64,000 nucleotides of DNA, taken from the NCBI RefSeq assembly GCF_900696085.1, contig NZ_CAADFC020000004.1, positions 1,247,501 to 1,311,500 of the forward strand, read 5' to 3'. A program made the translations under genes and the position numbers. A model generated the notes under the pieces. That model was not told the origin of the DNA. It did no database searches and saw nothing but the letters and a program-made list of their open reading frames with translations. Numbering within the stretch: position 1 is the stretch's first letter; every line of letters begins with the position of its first letter. The stretch is from Bradyrhizobium ivorense. GTDB taxonomy: Bacteria; Pseudomonadota; Alphaproteobacteria; Rhizobiales; Xanthobacteraceae. Shown piece by piece: positions 1 through 11,484 of the stretch.

Positions 1-1319
<1,319 letters not shown>

Positions 1320-1735
1320 GACTTGAACTTTGAACCGGCTGATCACAACGTTTGACGAGGTCCCACCATTCTTCATCGACCGAAGTCGACGAGCTGCCTA
1401 CGATTCACATCGCTGGCAACGATGGTGTAACCTTTAAAACGTGTACCGCCGAAGTCTTTCGTCCTCTCTCAGAAAGTCAAAAGCCGAAGCTTTCAAGTAT
1501 TCCGAGAGACGCAAGGACTCCGCCGTCCACGTTTCTCTTTCTTCATCTTCACTTGTCAAACAGCCCGGGATCGGACGACCCCACACCCTTAGAGGGTGGT
1601 TCTACCCCTCAGCGGCCGACGGTGAACTTCAACCGACTTGTGTCGGTTGTTGTGTCACTCATCGAAGTGAGGAGCATCAGTGGCGCGTTCGCTCGCCTCG
1701 GTCAGTGACCCGGCGGCGCCGCGCTCAGTGGTTGG
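1320..1735 (-). other. rRNA operon leader (transcribed spacer upstream of 16S)
   Basis: This stretch lies between the probable rRNA promoter and the 16S 5' end, so it is inferred to be the transcribed leader removed during processing. It contains a perfect 7-bp stem with a TTGT loop at 1631-1648 (AACCGAC/GTCGGTT). No credible protein-coding gene is seen; the small ORFs crossing it show no recognisable protein features. I did not identify an unambiguous boxA antitermination element by eye. Confidence 0.6.
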
Positions 1736-1778
1736 GTTATAGTCCCGGCCCCTCGGGATTGTCAACGGCCATTGTCAA
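1736..1778 (-). promoter_or_regulatory. Probable rRNA operon promoter with tandem -35 hexamers
   Basis: On the minus strand a perfect TTGACA at 1760-1765 is followed, after an 18-bp spacer, by TATAAC at 1736-1741, a near-consensus sigma-70-type promoter reading towards the 16S gene. A second perfect TTGACA lies 13 bp further upstream (1773-1778), so two -35 boxes are phased close to one another. The position, about 420 bp before the 16S 5' end, fits a rrn P1 promoter. Assignment is from hexamer match and position only. Confidence 0.75.
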
Positions 1779-2325
1779 CAAATCGTCGCACGCCGAAATC
1801 GCTTGTGCAGTGCGAAAAAGTATTCGTACTTTCTGAGGCTTAGGTGAGAGGTAAAATTGGTACGCGCAACGCGCGTGGTAAAAAATCTGAAAAAAAGTTT
1901 GCGGGCGGGGACCCCGTGAGGCGCCCCGGATCGGGGTTCCAGGCCTCGCCAGGCGAGGCCGCAGGCGAGCCCGCTTCAGGAAGCTTTTCCATCTGGAATG
2001 CCGCACTTGAGCCACAATCCTGCGACGTTCTCGCTATACGTATGCACTGAACCGCTCGAACCAGTTGGGGGCTAGGGCGGTTTATTGGGGGAAACAGGCG
2101 ATCTCTCCACAAACCCGTCGCCTCTTCCCTTCACGGCCGAGCAATATCGAGAGATCTACACACCCGTTGATGTTCGAGATCGCGGCCTCGCTGATGGCCC
2201 ATCGTCTCCCGGACTTCGACGCGTATGGCTCGCCAGGCTGCCGTATTCCTCTTGCAAGAGGATGACGGCGAGACAGGACGAGCAAAGGTCGATCGCATGT
2301 TGGTGGAATTTGGGGGGACACAGGG
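1779..2325. other. Intergenic region between the rrn promoter and the M23 peptidase gene
   Basis: About 550 bp without a supportable gene. It holds a perfect 9-bp inverted repeat around a single base at 1942-1960 (GGCCTCGCC-A-GGCGAGGCC) and an AT-rich patch near 1879-1900. Upstream control regions of the divergent rrn operon and of the peptidase gene must both lie here, but I could not define a convincing promoter for the peptidase. Confidence 0.55.
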
Positions 2326-4392
2326 TTGAGCCAACGGGCGTCACGCGGAAGCTATGGGCGCGAGACCGGGATGATCGATCTCGGTCACGAGCCGCCGCTT
2401 TCGGTCGACGGCACCGAGGCCGCGGTGATCGATCGCCGCCGTGTCTCCGTACAATGGTTCAGCGGCACCATCCTGACCGGTCTGTGCGGCGCGGCCCTGA
2501 TCGGCGGCGCCGTGTTTGCCTCGCTCGACGGCGAGATGACCTTCGCGAAGGTGCCGGAGCGGGTCGAGGGCGCGCTGCGCGGCGCCTTCACCGGCAATGA
2601 CCGCGTCGTCAGCCTGCACAAGGGCGATCGCCTACCGCCGCCGAGTGAATCCTCGGCCTCCCGCAGCGTGATCCGCGTCTCCACCGCGACCCGCGTCGGC
2701 AACCGCGACGTGATGCGGGTCAGGCCGTTTGTTCGCATTTCCGGCAATCTCTCGATGACCACGAGCGATTTGTCGGCCAAGATTCCCGCGTTCAACGCGC
2801 AGCGCCTGCTGGCCGATGTCGGCTCCGACACCCCGGCCGCGGCCGAAGATCCCAACAATCCCGAGGCGGTCGAGCCCGACGCCGAGGTCTCCTTCGTCAC
2901 CAAGGATCTCGGATCCGTGCTGCCGAAGGCGAAGCTCGCCGTCGTGGTCGCGCTCGACGACATCCTGATGCGGGTGCGCGACGCCGCCAACTGGCGCGGC
3001 TCCGGCGCCTCGGTGCGCTACACGCTGGCCAACGCCACGGCGGATGCGACCGGCGCCGCCGGCCCCGACATGAAGCTCGCCTATGCCACCGAGGGCAACG
3101 TTTCCGATCCCTATGCGGGCTTCGAGACCCGCGTGGTGCCGGAGAACGTCACCCTCTTGCCGAAGACCAAGGAGCAGGTCACCGGCGGCAATCCGGTCGG
3201 CGAACGGGTGCACATCGTCAGGAAGGGCGACACCGTCACCTCGATCCTGCGCGACCAGGGTGCGACGGCCGACGAAGCCCGGGCGATTGCCGCAATGCTC
3301 GGCCCGCGCGGCCGCGACGGCGGACTGAAGGAAGGCCAGAAGGTGCGGATCCTGATGGCGCCGGCCGCACCCGGACCGGGCGTCAGGCTGCAGCCCTATC
3401 GGGTCGTCGTCGCCAACGATTCCGTGATCGAAGCGGTGGCCGCGCTGTCCGACATCGGCAAATACGTCGCCGTCGACGTGCAGAGCCTGAACACCGTCAC
3501 CGACACCGCCGACAATTCCAGCGACGATGACGAGGATGACGGCAGCGGCGTGCGGCTCTACCAGAGCATTTACGAGACCGCGCTGCGCAACAAGGTGCCG
3601 CCGACCGTGATCGAGGACATGGTCAAGATCTACTCCTACGACGTAGACTTCCAGCGCAAGGTGCAGCCCGGCGATTCCTTCGACGTGTTCTATGCCGGCG
3701 AGGACGAAGGCACGACCAACACCGAAAAGACCGAAGTGCTGTTCGCCTCGCTGACGGTCGGCGGTGAAACCAAGAAATACTACCGCTTCCAGAGTTCCGA
3801 CGATGGCCTGGTCGACTTCTACGACGAGACCGGCAAGAGCGCGAAGAAATTCCTGGTGCGCAAGCCGGTCAACAACGCGATCATGCGCTCGGGCTTCGGC
3901 GGCCGCCGCCATCCGATCCTCGGCTATGTGAAGATGCACACCGGCGTCGACTGGGCCACCGCCTACGGCACGCCGATCTTCGCCTCCGGCAACGGCATGA
4001 TCGAGAAGATCGGCCCCGAAGGCGGTTACGGCAAATACATCCGCATCAAGCACGCCAACGGCTACGAGACCGCCTACGGCCACATGTCGGCCTTCGCCAA
4101 GGGCATGGAGGTCGGCAAGAAGGTGCGCCAGGGCCAGGTGATCGGCTTCGTCGGCTCGACCGGACAATCGACCGGTCCGCACGTGCACTACGAAATCCTG
4201 GTCAACGGCCGCTTCGTCGATCCGATGCGCGTGAAACTGCCGCGCGGCCGCTCGCTCGAAGGCCCGATGCTGGCATCGTTCGAGAAGGCCCGCGATGCGA
4301 TCGATGCCCAGATGAGCAGCCGCGGCGGCGCGCGCATCGTCTCCGACGCCACCAGCAGCACCTCGCAGACACGCTCGATCAGCAACCGCTGA
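2326..4392 (+). CDS. M23 family metallopeptidase (membrane-anchored peptidoglycan endopeptidase)
   Basis: The 688-residue product is a LytM/M23-type zinc endopeptidase predicted to cut peptidoglycan cross-links in the periplasm. A single membrane segment lies at about residues 43-66, followed by a variable linker, a LysM/OapA-like segment starting near 295 (VHIVRKGDTVTSIL), and the C-terminal M23 domain at about 520-640. Zinc ligands are visible as H538 and D542 (HTGVD) and H621 of the HVH motif (619-621). The start is a TTG preceded by a G-rich Shine-Dalgarno (GGGGGG at 2312-2317); no ATG gives a better context. It is the first gene after the rrn spacer, transcribed divergently from it. The active site looks intact. 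Confidence 0.92.
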   Translation: MSQRASRGSYGRETGMIDLGHEPPLSVDGTEAAVIDRRRVSVQWFSGTILTGLCGAALIGGAVFASLDGEMTFAKVPERVEGALRGAFTGNDRVVSLHKGDRLPPPSESSASRSVIRVSTATRVGNRDVMRVRPFVRISGNLSMTTSDLSAKIPAFNAQRLLADVGSDTPAAAEDPNNPEAVEPDAEVSFVTKDLGSVLPKAKLAVVVALDDILMRVRDAANWRGSGASVRYTLANATADATGAAGPDMKLAYATEGNVSDPYAGFETRVVPENVTLLPKTKEQVTGGNPVGERVHIVRKGDTVTSILRDQGATADEARAIAAMLGPRGRDGGLKEGQKVRILMAPAAPGPGVRLQPYRVVVANDSVIEAVAALSDIGKYVAVDVQSLNTVTDTADNSSDDDEDDGSGVRLYQSIYETALRNKVPPTVIEDMVKIYSYDVDFQRKVQPGDSFDVFYAGEDEGTTNTEKTEVLFASLTVGGETKKYYRFQSSDDGLVDFYDETGKSAKKFLVRKPVNNAIMRSGFGGRRHPILGYVKMHTGVDWATAYGTPIFASGNGMIEKIGPEGGYGKYIRIKHANGYETAYGHMSAFAKGMEVGKKVRQGQVIGFVGSTGQSTGPHVHYEILVNGRFVDPMRVKLPRGRSLEGPMLASFEKARDAIDAQMSSRGGARIVSDATSSTSQTRSISNR

Positions 4393-4524
4393 TCACGCGT
4401 CCCTCCCGCGCAGGCCGGAAGCTCCCGCCTGCACAGCCCCCGACGCCACCGGTGGCGATCAGCACTTTGCCGCCCAACCGGCCCCGCGATCCGCGGGTTC
4501 CATCAAATTTCATGTCCGGAAGCG

Positions 4525-4550
4525 GGAACCCGGATCCCAGTCATCCAGTT
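4525..4550 (+). promoter_or_regulatory. Candidate EcfG (general stress response) promoter
   Basis: GGAAC at 4525-4529 is followed by 17 bp and AGTT at 4547-4550, close to the alphaproteobacterial EcfG consensus (GGAAC, 16-17 bp, cGTT). A transcript would start about 27 nt before the ATG of the SPW-repeat gene. One position of the -10 element deviates, so this is a candidate only. Confidence 0.4.
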
Positions 4551-4583
4551 GATTTGCAAGCGAATCCTCCAATGGAGGAAATC

Positions 4584-4961
4584 ATGGAGAACTGGACGAA
4601 CTGGACCAACTGGACGAACGCAAAGCTGTGCGACGTCGCGAACTTGGCCCTTGGCGCGATTCTTTTCCTGTCGCCATGGCTGTTCAAGTTCGACGACGGC
4701 GCGGTTTCCACCAATGCCCACATCGCCGGCCTCGTCATCGCAGTGCTTGCGATCGCCGCGCTCGCGGCTTTCGCGGTCTGGGAAGAGTGGCTGAATCTGG
4801 TCGTCGGGCTTTGGACCCTGGTCTCGCCATGGGTCCTGGGCTTCCACGGCACCAGCGCGATGACCGTGCATGTGGCGATCGGTGCTGCCGTCGCGATCCT
4901 TGCCGCGATCGAGCTTTGGATGATGTCGCAGCATCCGCCTCGGCTCACGACGCACAGCTGA
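4584..4961 (+). CDS. SPW repeat-containing membrane protein
   Basis: The 125-residue product carries two SPW-type repeats, each with a membrane helix: ILFLSPWLFKF at about residues 29-39 and LWTLVSPWVLGF at about 74-85. Four hydrophobic segments are visible, so it is an inner-membrane protein; the family (PF03779) has no assigned biochemical role. The start was placed at 4584 because GGAGG at 4574-4578 sits 5 nt upstream; the frame stays open further upstream without a ribosome-binding site. The N-terminus carries the short tandem motif NWTNWTNWTN. The gene sits behind a candidate EcfG promoter, which suggests stress induction, but this is inference. Confidence 0.85.
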   Translation: MENWTNWTNWTNAKLCDVANLALGAILFLSPWLFKFDDGAVSTNAHIAGLVIAVLAIAALAAFAVWEEWLNLVVGLWTLVSPWVLGFHGTSAMTVHVAIGAAVAILAAIELWMMSQHPPRLTTHS

Positions 4962-4975
4962 GCCATCAAACGCCT

Positions 4976-5010
4976 ATCTCCTTGCCCGCATCGGCCGCGG
5001 GCAGGGAGAT
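4976..5010 (+). terminator. Strong stem-loop after the SPW gene, probable terminator
   Basis: Arms 4976-4989 and 4997-5010 pair over 14 bp with one G-U wobble and a 7-nt loop. It begins 15 bp after the SPW stop codon and is followed by CATTGTGCTTT rather than a clean T-run, so it may terminate imperfectly or stabilise the upstream mRNA. Confidence 0.5.
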
Positions 5011-5040
5011 CATTGTGCTTTATCGAGAGGGTTACGCGCC

Positions 5041-5313
5041 ATGACGACTCGCCTCACCCGCGACGACGTGCTGAAAGCCGTCGGCGACGCCGACGACGTC
5101 ACCATCGCCAGGATCATCGCGTCGGGGGCAACCGTGACCGAGCTTGCCGAGGCGCAGGCCTGGCTTGCCAATGACGAGCCGCTGATGAACGCCGGCAAGC
5201 CGCTGGCCACCGGGCGGGCGCGCGAGCTGGTGGACATCCTGTCCGAACTCGAGCCGGGCGACGAGGATGACGTTCCCGGCGCTCCGAGTCCGCCCACCGC
5301 GCCGCAGGAGTGA
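5041..5313 (+). CDS. Hypothetical 90-residue acidic protein
   Basis: A small soluble protein with a helical N-terminal half (LTRDDVLKAVGDADDVTIARI) and an acidic, proline-rich tail (ELEPGDEDDVPGAPSP). I recognise no domain. The coding frame has the strong third-position GC bias of its neighbours and a plausible ribosome-binding site (GAGAGGG, 5024-5030) upstream of the ATG. The helix-ASGATVTEL-helix pattern might suggest a small helical bundle, but that is not evidence for a DNA-binding role. It lies directly after the SPW gene and its stem-loop. Confidence 0.65.
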   Translation: MTTRLTRDDVLKAVGDADDVTIARIIASGATVTELAEAQAWLANDEPLMNAGKPLATGRARELVDILSELEPGDEDDVPGAPSPPTAPQE

Positions 5314-5328
5314 CGCCGCCCGATGCCG

Positions 5329-5763
5329 TTACGGCGCAAGGCTCGCGCAGATCAGGAAGACGATCCCGATCGCAGTCAGCCCGAATGCGACCGACGCGAG
5401 CGGAAGCAGCATGTCGATCGTGGCATGCGTGCTGTTGATCGTGCTGCCCCAGACGGCGAATTCGGCCGTCCGCCACTCGCGGAACGGAACGGCTCGCGCA
5501 TGCCGGTCATGCCGATCGTCGTATCGTTGCCAGACCAGCGATAGCAGCCACGGCAAGAGCACGGCGACGAACAGCAATACGCTGACGAACATCAGCGACA
5601 ATTCGACGTCGTCCTGACGGTCGAACAATATCCAGGCCGCCAGCGCGAACCACGCGACCAGACCGACGGCTACGCCGTAGACGCGGGGATGAAGCTCGTC
5701 ATAGACGGGCCGGTTATGCGCGATATAGACGGGCCGGTTATGGGCGATGGGTTCTCTATTCAT
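5329..5763 (-). CDS. Hypothetical small membrane protein with a duplicated N-terminal octapeptide
   Basis: The 144-residue product has about three hydrophobic helices: residues ~29-47 ([20 protein letters not shown]), ~55-77, and one at the C-terminus (~118-141). The cytoplasmic middle part is charged ([18 protein letters not shown]). The N-terminus contains the octapeptide IAHNRPVY twice in tandem, encoded by a 24-bp direct repeat. No family is recognised. It is convergent with the 90-residue gene, with 15 bp between their ends. Confidence 0.65.
   Translation of the reverse strand: MNREPIAHNRPVYIAHNRPVYDELHPRVYGVAVGLVAWFALAAWILFDRQDDVELSLMFVSVLLFVAVLLPWLLSLVWQRYDDRHDRHARAVPFREWRTAEFAVWGSTINSTHATIDMLLPLASVAFGLTAIGIVFLICASLAP
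5701..5748. repeat. 24-bp tandem duplication
   Basis: Two copies, 5701-5724 and 5725-5748, differ at one base (GCGCGAT versus GGGCGAT near their ends). They lie in frame at the start of the membrane protein gene on the minus strand and add eight residues without breaking the frame, as expected of a recent slippage or duplication event. Confidence 0.9.
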
Positions 5764-6120
5764 GAGATTCGCTTTTTTCCATGGGGACCGGCGGTAGGCT
5801 TGGTGCAGCGGTGCGAAGAAGCGATGCGAACACTGACTGTTCTGCGCCAGGCAGGCACCGGGCCACGCCAGCCGATCATCGGGGTGAAACGAACGGCATC
5901 CGACGGCAGTTTCATTAAATCGGGCCGCGGATTAGGAACGACCGCGCCGACACACCGGTTGGTTAGCCGACATTGGGCCCCTCAAGGGACAGACCGGATC
6001 AACAGGATCAGCGATGCCGCCGCAGGCGCGCCTTGGTTTGTCACGCCAACGAGAGTCCGTGAAGCAAGCCGCGTGACGACTCAACGAAGGGTCGCGCCGC
6101 GCCGCCGTCGGGAAAGCGAC
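5764..6120. other. Intergenic region upstream of the solitary nuoI
   Basis: About 360 bp between the divergent membrane-protein gene and nuoI. The nuoI frame remains open through this region, but its composition does not resemble the family's N-terminus, so I do not count it as coding. A GGAAC at 5935-5939 followed 16 bp later by CGGTT resembles a poor EcfG promoter. I saw no clear FixK/FNR box. Confidence 0.4.
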
Positions 6121-6609
6121 ATGACAGTTGACTCAGCAACGCGAGCTCTGCTGCTGGCAGAGTTCGTCTCCGCCTTTGGCCTTGCGATGCGCTACTTCTT
6201 CCGGCCAAAGCCGACCCTGAACTATCCGTTCGAGAAAAACGCGCTGTCGCCCCGCTTTCGCGGCGAGCACGCGCTGCGCCGCTATCCGAACGGCGAGGAG
6301 CGCTGCATCGCCTGCAAATTGTGCGAGGCGATCTGCCCGGCACTGGCGATCACGATCGAGGCGGGACCGCGCAACAACGATGGCACCCGCCGTGCCACGC
6401 GCTACGACATCGACATGCACAAATGCATCTACTGCGGATTGTGCCAGGAAGCCTGCCCGGTCGACGCCATCGTCGAGGGACCGAATTTCGAATTCGCCAG
6501 CGAGACACGCGAGGAGCTCTACTACGACAAGGGGAAACTGCTCGCCAATGGCGACCGCTGGGAGCGCGCGATCGCCGCCAACCTGGCGCTGGATGCGCCC
6601 TATCGCTAG
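6121..6609 (+). CDS. nuoI: NADH-quinone oxidoreductase subunit I (solitary copy)
   Basis: The 162-residue ferredoxin-like subunit carries the two [4Fe-4S] clusters N6a/N6b that pass electrons through the peripheral arm of complex I. Both binding motifs are complete: Cys 62, 65, 68, 72 ([12 protein letters not shown]) and Cys 102, 105, 108, 112 ([12 protein letters not shown]). The N-terminal amphipathic segment and the [18 protein letters not shown] block match the alphaproteobacterial family over full length. The ATG at 6121 was chosen because it gives the family N-terminus and follows GGGAAAG. No other nuo gene is adjacent, so this is an isolated, probably additional, copy rather than part of a nuo operon. 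Confidence 0.92.
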   Translation: MTVDSATRALLLAEFVSAFGLAMRYFFRPKPTLNYPFEKNALSPRFRGEHALRRYPNGEERCIACKLCEAICPALAITIEAGPRNNDGTRRATRYDIDMHKCIYCGLCQEACPVDAIVEGPNFEFASETREELYYDKGKLLANGDRWERAIAANLALDAPYR

Positions 6610-6635
6610 GCCGCATCCAGATTGGTTAGCTGAGC

Positions 6636-9275
<2,640 letters not shown>

Positions 9276-9466
9276 TTCGTTTCCCTCGGCCTGCCGTCAC
9301 CACCCAATCAGGCATGGTTCCGGCATCTTCATTGGGTTTCCGCGGGCCGCGTTGACGTTCCTCAACCAGCCTCTGGTCGTCGCCATCATTTTTCAGGCTT
9401 GCCGCAGATGTGGGCACTTGGTTCCAAAACGGAAGAGCCACAGCCTGCGATTTCGCCCGATGAAGC

Positions 9467-10033
9467 TCAGCGCCGCACGATGGCGACAAGGTAGCGGCAG
9501 GGCTGAGCACTCTCGTTACGGAAGACGATATCCGACGGCGGACCGAGCTCGACGCGGTCGCCCGCAGCGAGCTCGTGGCGCACCGCGCCCTCCATCAGGA
9601 CGAGGCGGCCGTCGATGACCCAGACCACCTGACGGATCAGGTGATAGGCGCTGGCGGGAAAGCCGGCCTCCTGTTTCGCAGGCAGCTCGATCTCGACCAG
9701 CTCCAGCGGATTGGCCGGGTGCAGGAACACTTGCCGCCGCAGATAGGCCGCCTTCGGATCGCGCCACACCGGCTGATCCTTGGCCCGCTGCAGCCGCGCG
9801 CCTTCGCCCGCACCCGTCTCGAACAGCGCGGCCATGGTCAGGCCGTAGGCCGTGGCGATCCGCGACAGCGTTGCCGCCGTCGGGCTCGCCTCGGCCCGCT
9901 CGATTTTGCTGAGCATGGCCTTGGACACGCCGGCCCGCCCGGCGAGTTCCGCCAGCGACCAGCCGCGGCCCTCCCGTTCGGAACGGACACGCCGCCCAAG
10001 GACTGCGTCCGCCTTGTCCTCTATAATTGACAT
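9467..10033 (-). CDS. XRE-family transcriptional regulator with C-terminal cupin domain
   Basis: The 188-residue product combines a helix-turn-helix (residues ~14-70, WSLAELAGRAGVSKAMLSKIERAEASP) with a small cupin barrel (~110-185). This architecture is typical of one-component repressors or activators that sense a small ligand in the cupin and often control an adjacent divergent gene. That arrangement holds here: the GNAT acetyltransferase starts 58 bp away on the opposite strand and an imperfect palindrome lies between them. The ligand is unknown. Confidence 0.9.
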   Translation of the reverse strand: MSIIEDKADAVLGRRVRSEREGRGWSLAELAGRAGVSKAMLSKIERAEASPTAATLSRIATAYGLTMAALFETGAGEGARLQRAKDQPVWRDPKAAYLRRQVFLHPANPLELVEIELPAKQEAGFPASAYHLIRQVVWVIDGRLVLMEGAVRHELAAGDRVELGPPSDIVFRNESAQPCRYLVAIVRR

Positions 10034-10035
10034 AA

Positions 10036-10053
10036 CGTCTTATATAGTAGACG
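10036..10053. promoter_or_regulatory. Candidate operator between the XRE-cupin regulator and GNAT gene
   Basis: An 18-bp imperfect palindrome, CGTCT-TATATAGT-AGACG, with 7 of 9 symmetric pairs matching, sits 3 bp upstream of the regulator's start codon and within the 58-bp divergent intergenic region. The spacer is AT-rich. The position suggests autoregulation and control of the acetyltransferase; this is inferred. Confidence 0.5.
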
Positions 10054-10091
10054 ATAGGGTCGATTCAAGAGATTTTTGAAGGAGAGCCCGC

Positions 10092-10607
10092 ATGGTCATC
10101 CGCCCAGCCACGGAACAGGACGTTCCCGCGATCACCGCGATCTTCAATGAGGCGGTCGTCAACTCGAACGCGATCTGGACGGAGAAGCAGGATTCCGACG
10201 CCGAGCGGCTCGCCTGGATGACGGCGCGGCAGGCGCTGGGTTATCCGGTGCTGGTCGCCGCGGAAGGACCGACGGTGCTTGGCTACGGCACGTTCGGCGA
10301 TTTCCGGGCTTTCCCCGGCTATCGCTACAGCGTCGAGCACAGCGTCTACATCCATGCCGATCATCGCGGCCGCGGGCTCGGTCGCGTCATCATCGACGAA
10401 CTGGTGATCGCCGCGAGGGCGCTGGGCAAGCACATCATGATCGCCGGCATCGACGGCGGCAACCATGCCTCACTGCGGCTGCATGCGCAGGCGGGCTTTG
10501 TCGAGGTCGCCCGGATGCCGGAGGTCGGACGCAAGTTCGGCCGTTGGCTTGATCTCGTCTTCATGCAGCGTGTTCTCGACACGCCCGGCGCCGCCCGCGG
10601 CGATTGA
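10092..10607 (+). CDS. GNAT N-acetyltransferase, phosphinothricin/methionine-sulfoximine type
   Basis: The 171-residue enzyme shows the Pat/MnaT pattern: N-terminal IRPATEQDVPAITAIFNEAV, the substrate-side YRYSVEHSVYIH strand, the acetyl-CoA pyrophosphate loop DHRGRGLGRVIIDEL (residues ~95-109) and the C-terminal GF.EV..M.EVG.KFGRWLDLVFMQ block. Related enzymes acetylate the amino group of phosphinothricin, methionine sulfoximine or similar amino acids using acetyl-CoA; the true substrate here is not known. The ATG follows GGAGAG at 10081-10086. It is divergent from the XRE-cupin regulator and is probably its target. Confidence 0.88.
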   Translation: MVIRPATEQDVPAITAIFNEAVVNSNAIWTEKQDSDAERLAWMTARQALGYPVLVAAEGPTVLGYGTFGDFRAFPGYRYSVEHSVYIHADHRGRGLGRVIIDELVIAARALGKHIMIAGIDGGNHASLRLHAQAGFVEVARMPEVGRKFGRWLDLVFMQRVLDTPGAARGD

Positions 10608-10675
10608 CCGCCAAAGTTGACTGCTATGGCGTGCTGACAGTTCTCCTCGCGCGCCAAACAGGCTAGAGCGGGCGC

Positions 10676-11443
10676 ATGGAACAGACGCACGCCTCCGCAA
10701 AAATCACCGGCATCTACCGCTATCCCGTCAAGGGCCTCACTCCCGAGCCCCTGCCCCGCGCCGAACTGAAGACCGGCCAGACGCTTCGCTCCGACCGCCG
10801 CTATGCGATCGAGAACGGCCCGAGCGGTTTTGACCCGGCCGCGCCGAAATGGCTGGCCAAGCCGCATTTCCTGATGCTGCAGCGGGACGAATGGCTGGCG
10901 CCGCTACGCGCCCATTTCGACGACGACAGCCACGTGCTGACGCTGCACCGGGATGGCGCGATGCTGGCCCAGGGCGACCTTGAGACCGAAGCGGGGCGCG
11001 CCGCGATCGAGCGCTACTTTGCCGTCCATCATCCGGACCGGATCAAGGGGCCGCCAAAAGTGCTGACGAGCCCGGGGCACAGCTTTTCCGACGTGCCCCG
11101 CAAGGTGGTCTCGATCATCAATCTGGCGAGCCTGCGCGCCATCGAGAATATGGTGCAGGCGCCGGTCCATCCGCTGCGCTTCCGCGCCAACCTCTATGTC
11201 GAGGGCTGGCCGGCCTGGCATGAAGCCACCCTGCTCGACCAGACCATTGCGATCGGAAGCGCGCGGGCCCAGGTGGTGAAGCGCATCACCCGCTGCGCCG
11301 CGGTCAATGTCGATCCCGACACCGGCGTCCGCGACCTCGTGGTCCCGAACACGCTGATGCAGCGGCTCGGCCACAATGAATGCGGCATCTACGCCGAGAT
11401 CATCACCGACGGCGAGGCCGCCGTCGGCGATACCATCGCGTAG
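10676..11443 (+). CDS. MOSC domain-containing protein
   Basis: The 255-residue product has an N-terminal MOSC beta-barrel (residues 8-~110, ITGIYRYPVKGL) and a MOSC domain (~130-250) containing the conserved Cys of RITRCAAVNVDPDTG and the C-terminal GHNECGIYAEI segment. MOSC proteins handle sulfur or the molybdenum cofactor; related proteins such as YcbX and mARC reduce N-hydroxylated compounds. There is no ferredoxin domain here, so a partner reductase would be needed. It follows the acetyltransferase on the same strand with a 68-bp gap; co-transcription is possible but not shown. Confidence 0.87.
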   Translation: MEQTHASAKITGIYRYPVKGLTPEPLPRAELKTGQTLRSDRRYAIENGPSGFDPAAPKWLAKPHFLMLQRDEWLAPLRAHFDDDSHVLTLHRDGAMLAQGDLETEAGRAAIERYFAVHHPDRIKGPPKVLTSPGHSFSDVPRKVVSIINLASLRAIENMVQAPVHPLRFRANLYVEGWPAWHEATLLDQTIAIGSARAQVVKRITRCAAVNVDPDTGVRDLVVPNTLMQRLGHNECGIYAEIITDGEAAVGDTIA

Positions 11444-11470
11444 GTGGGCAGCGCGGGGCGCGTGCCCACC
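11443..11470. terminator. Stem-loop between convergent genes
   Basis: GGTGGGCA (11443-11450) pairs with TGCCCACC (11463-11470) across a 12-nt GC-rich loop in the 41-bp space between the MOSC gene and the convergent secreted-protein gene. No T-run follows on either strand; it may act as a weak bidirectional terminator. Confidence 0.4.
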
Positions 11471-11484
11471 CATCATGCGATGCC

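Noticed and set aside
2632..4188. A 518-codon open frame opposite the M23 peptidase gene
   Set aside because: It is rich in His, Arg, Gly and Asp without hydrophobic periodicity, which is the usual reverse-strand shadow of a high-GC gene; the opposite strand has catalytic motifs.
5764..6120. A FixK/FNR box (TTGAT-N4-ATCAA) upstream of the solitary nuoI
   Set aside because: Only half-site-like strings such as GGATCAACAGGATCA were seen; the symmetry is poor.
9276..9466. A sigma-32 heat-shock promoter upstream of clpB
   Set aside because: No CTTGAA...CCCAT-type pair with 13-15 bp spacing was found; single hexamers such as CCCAAT are not enough.
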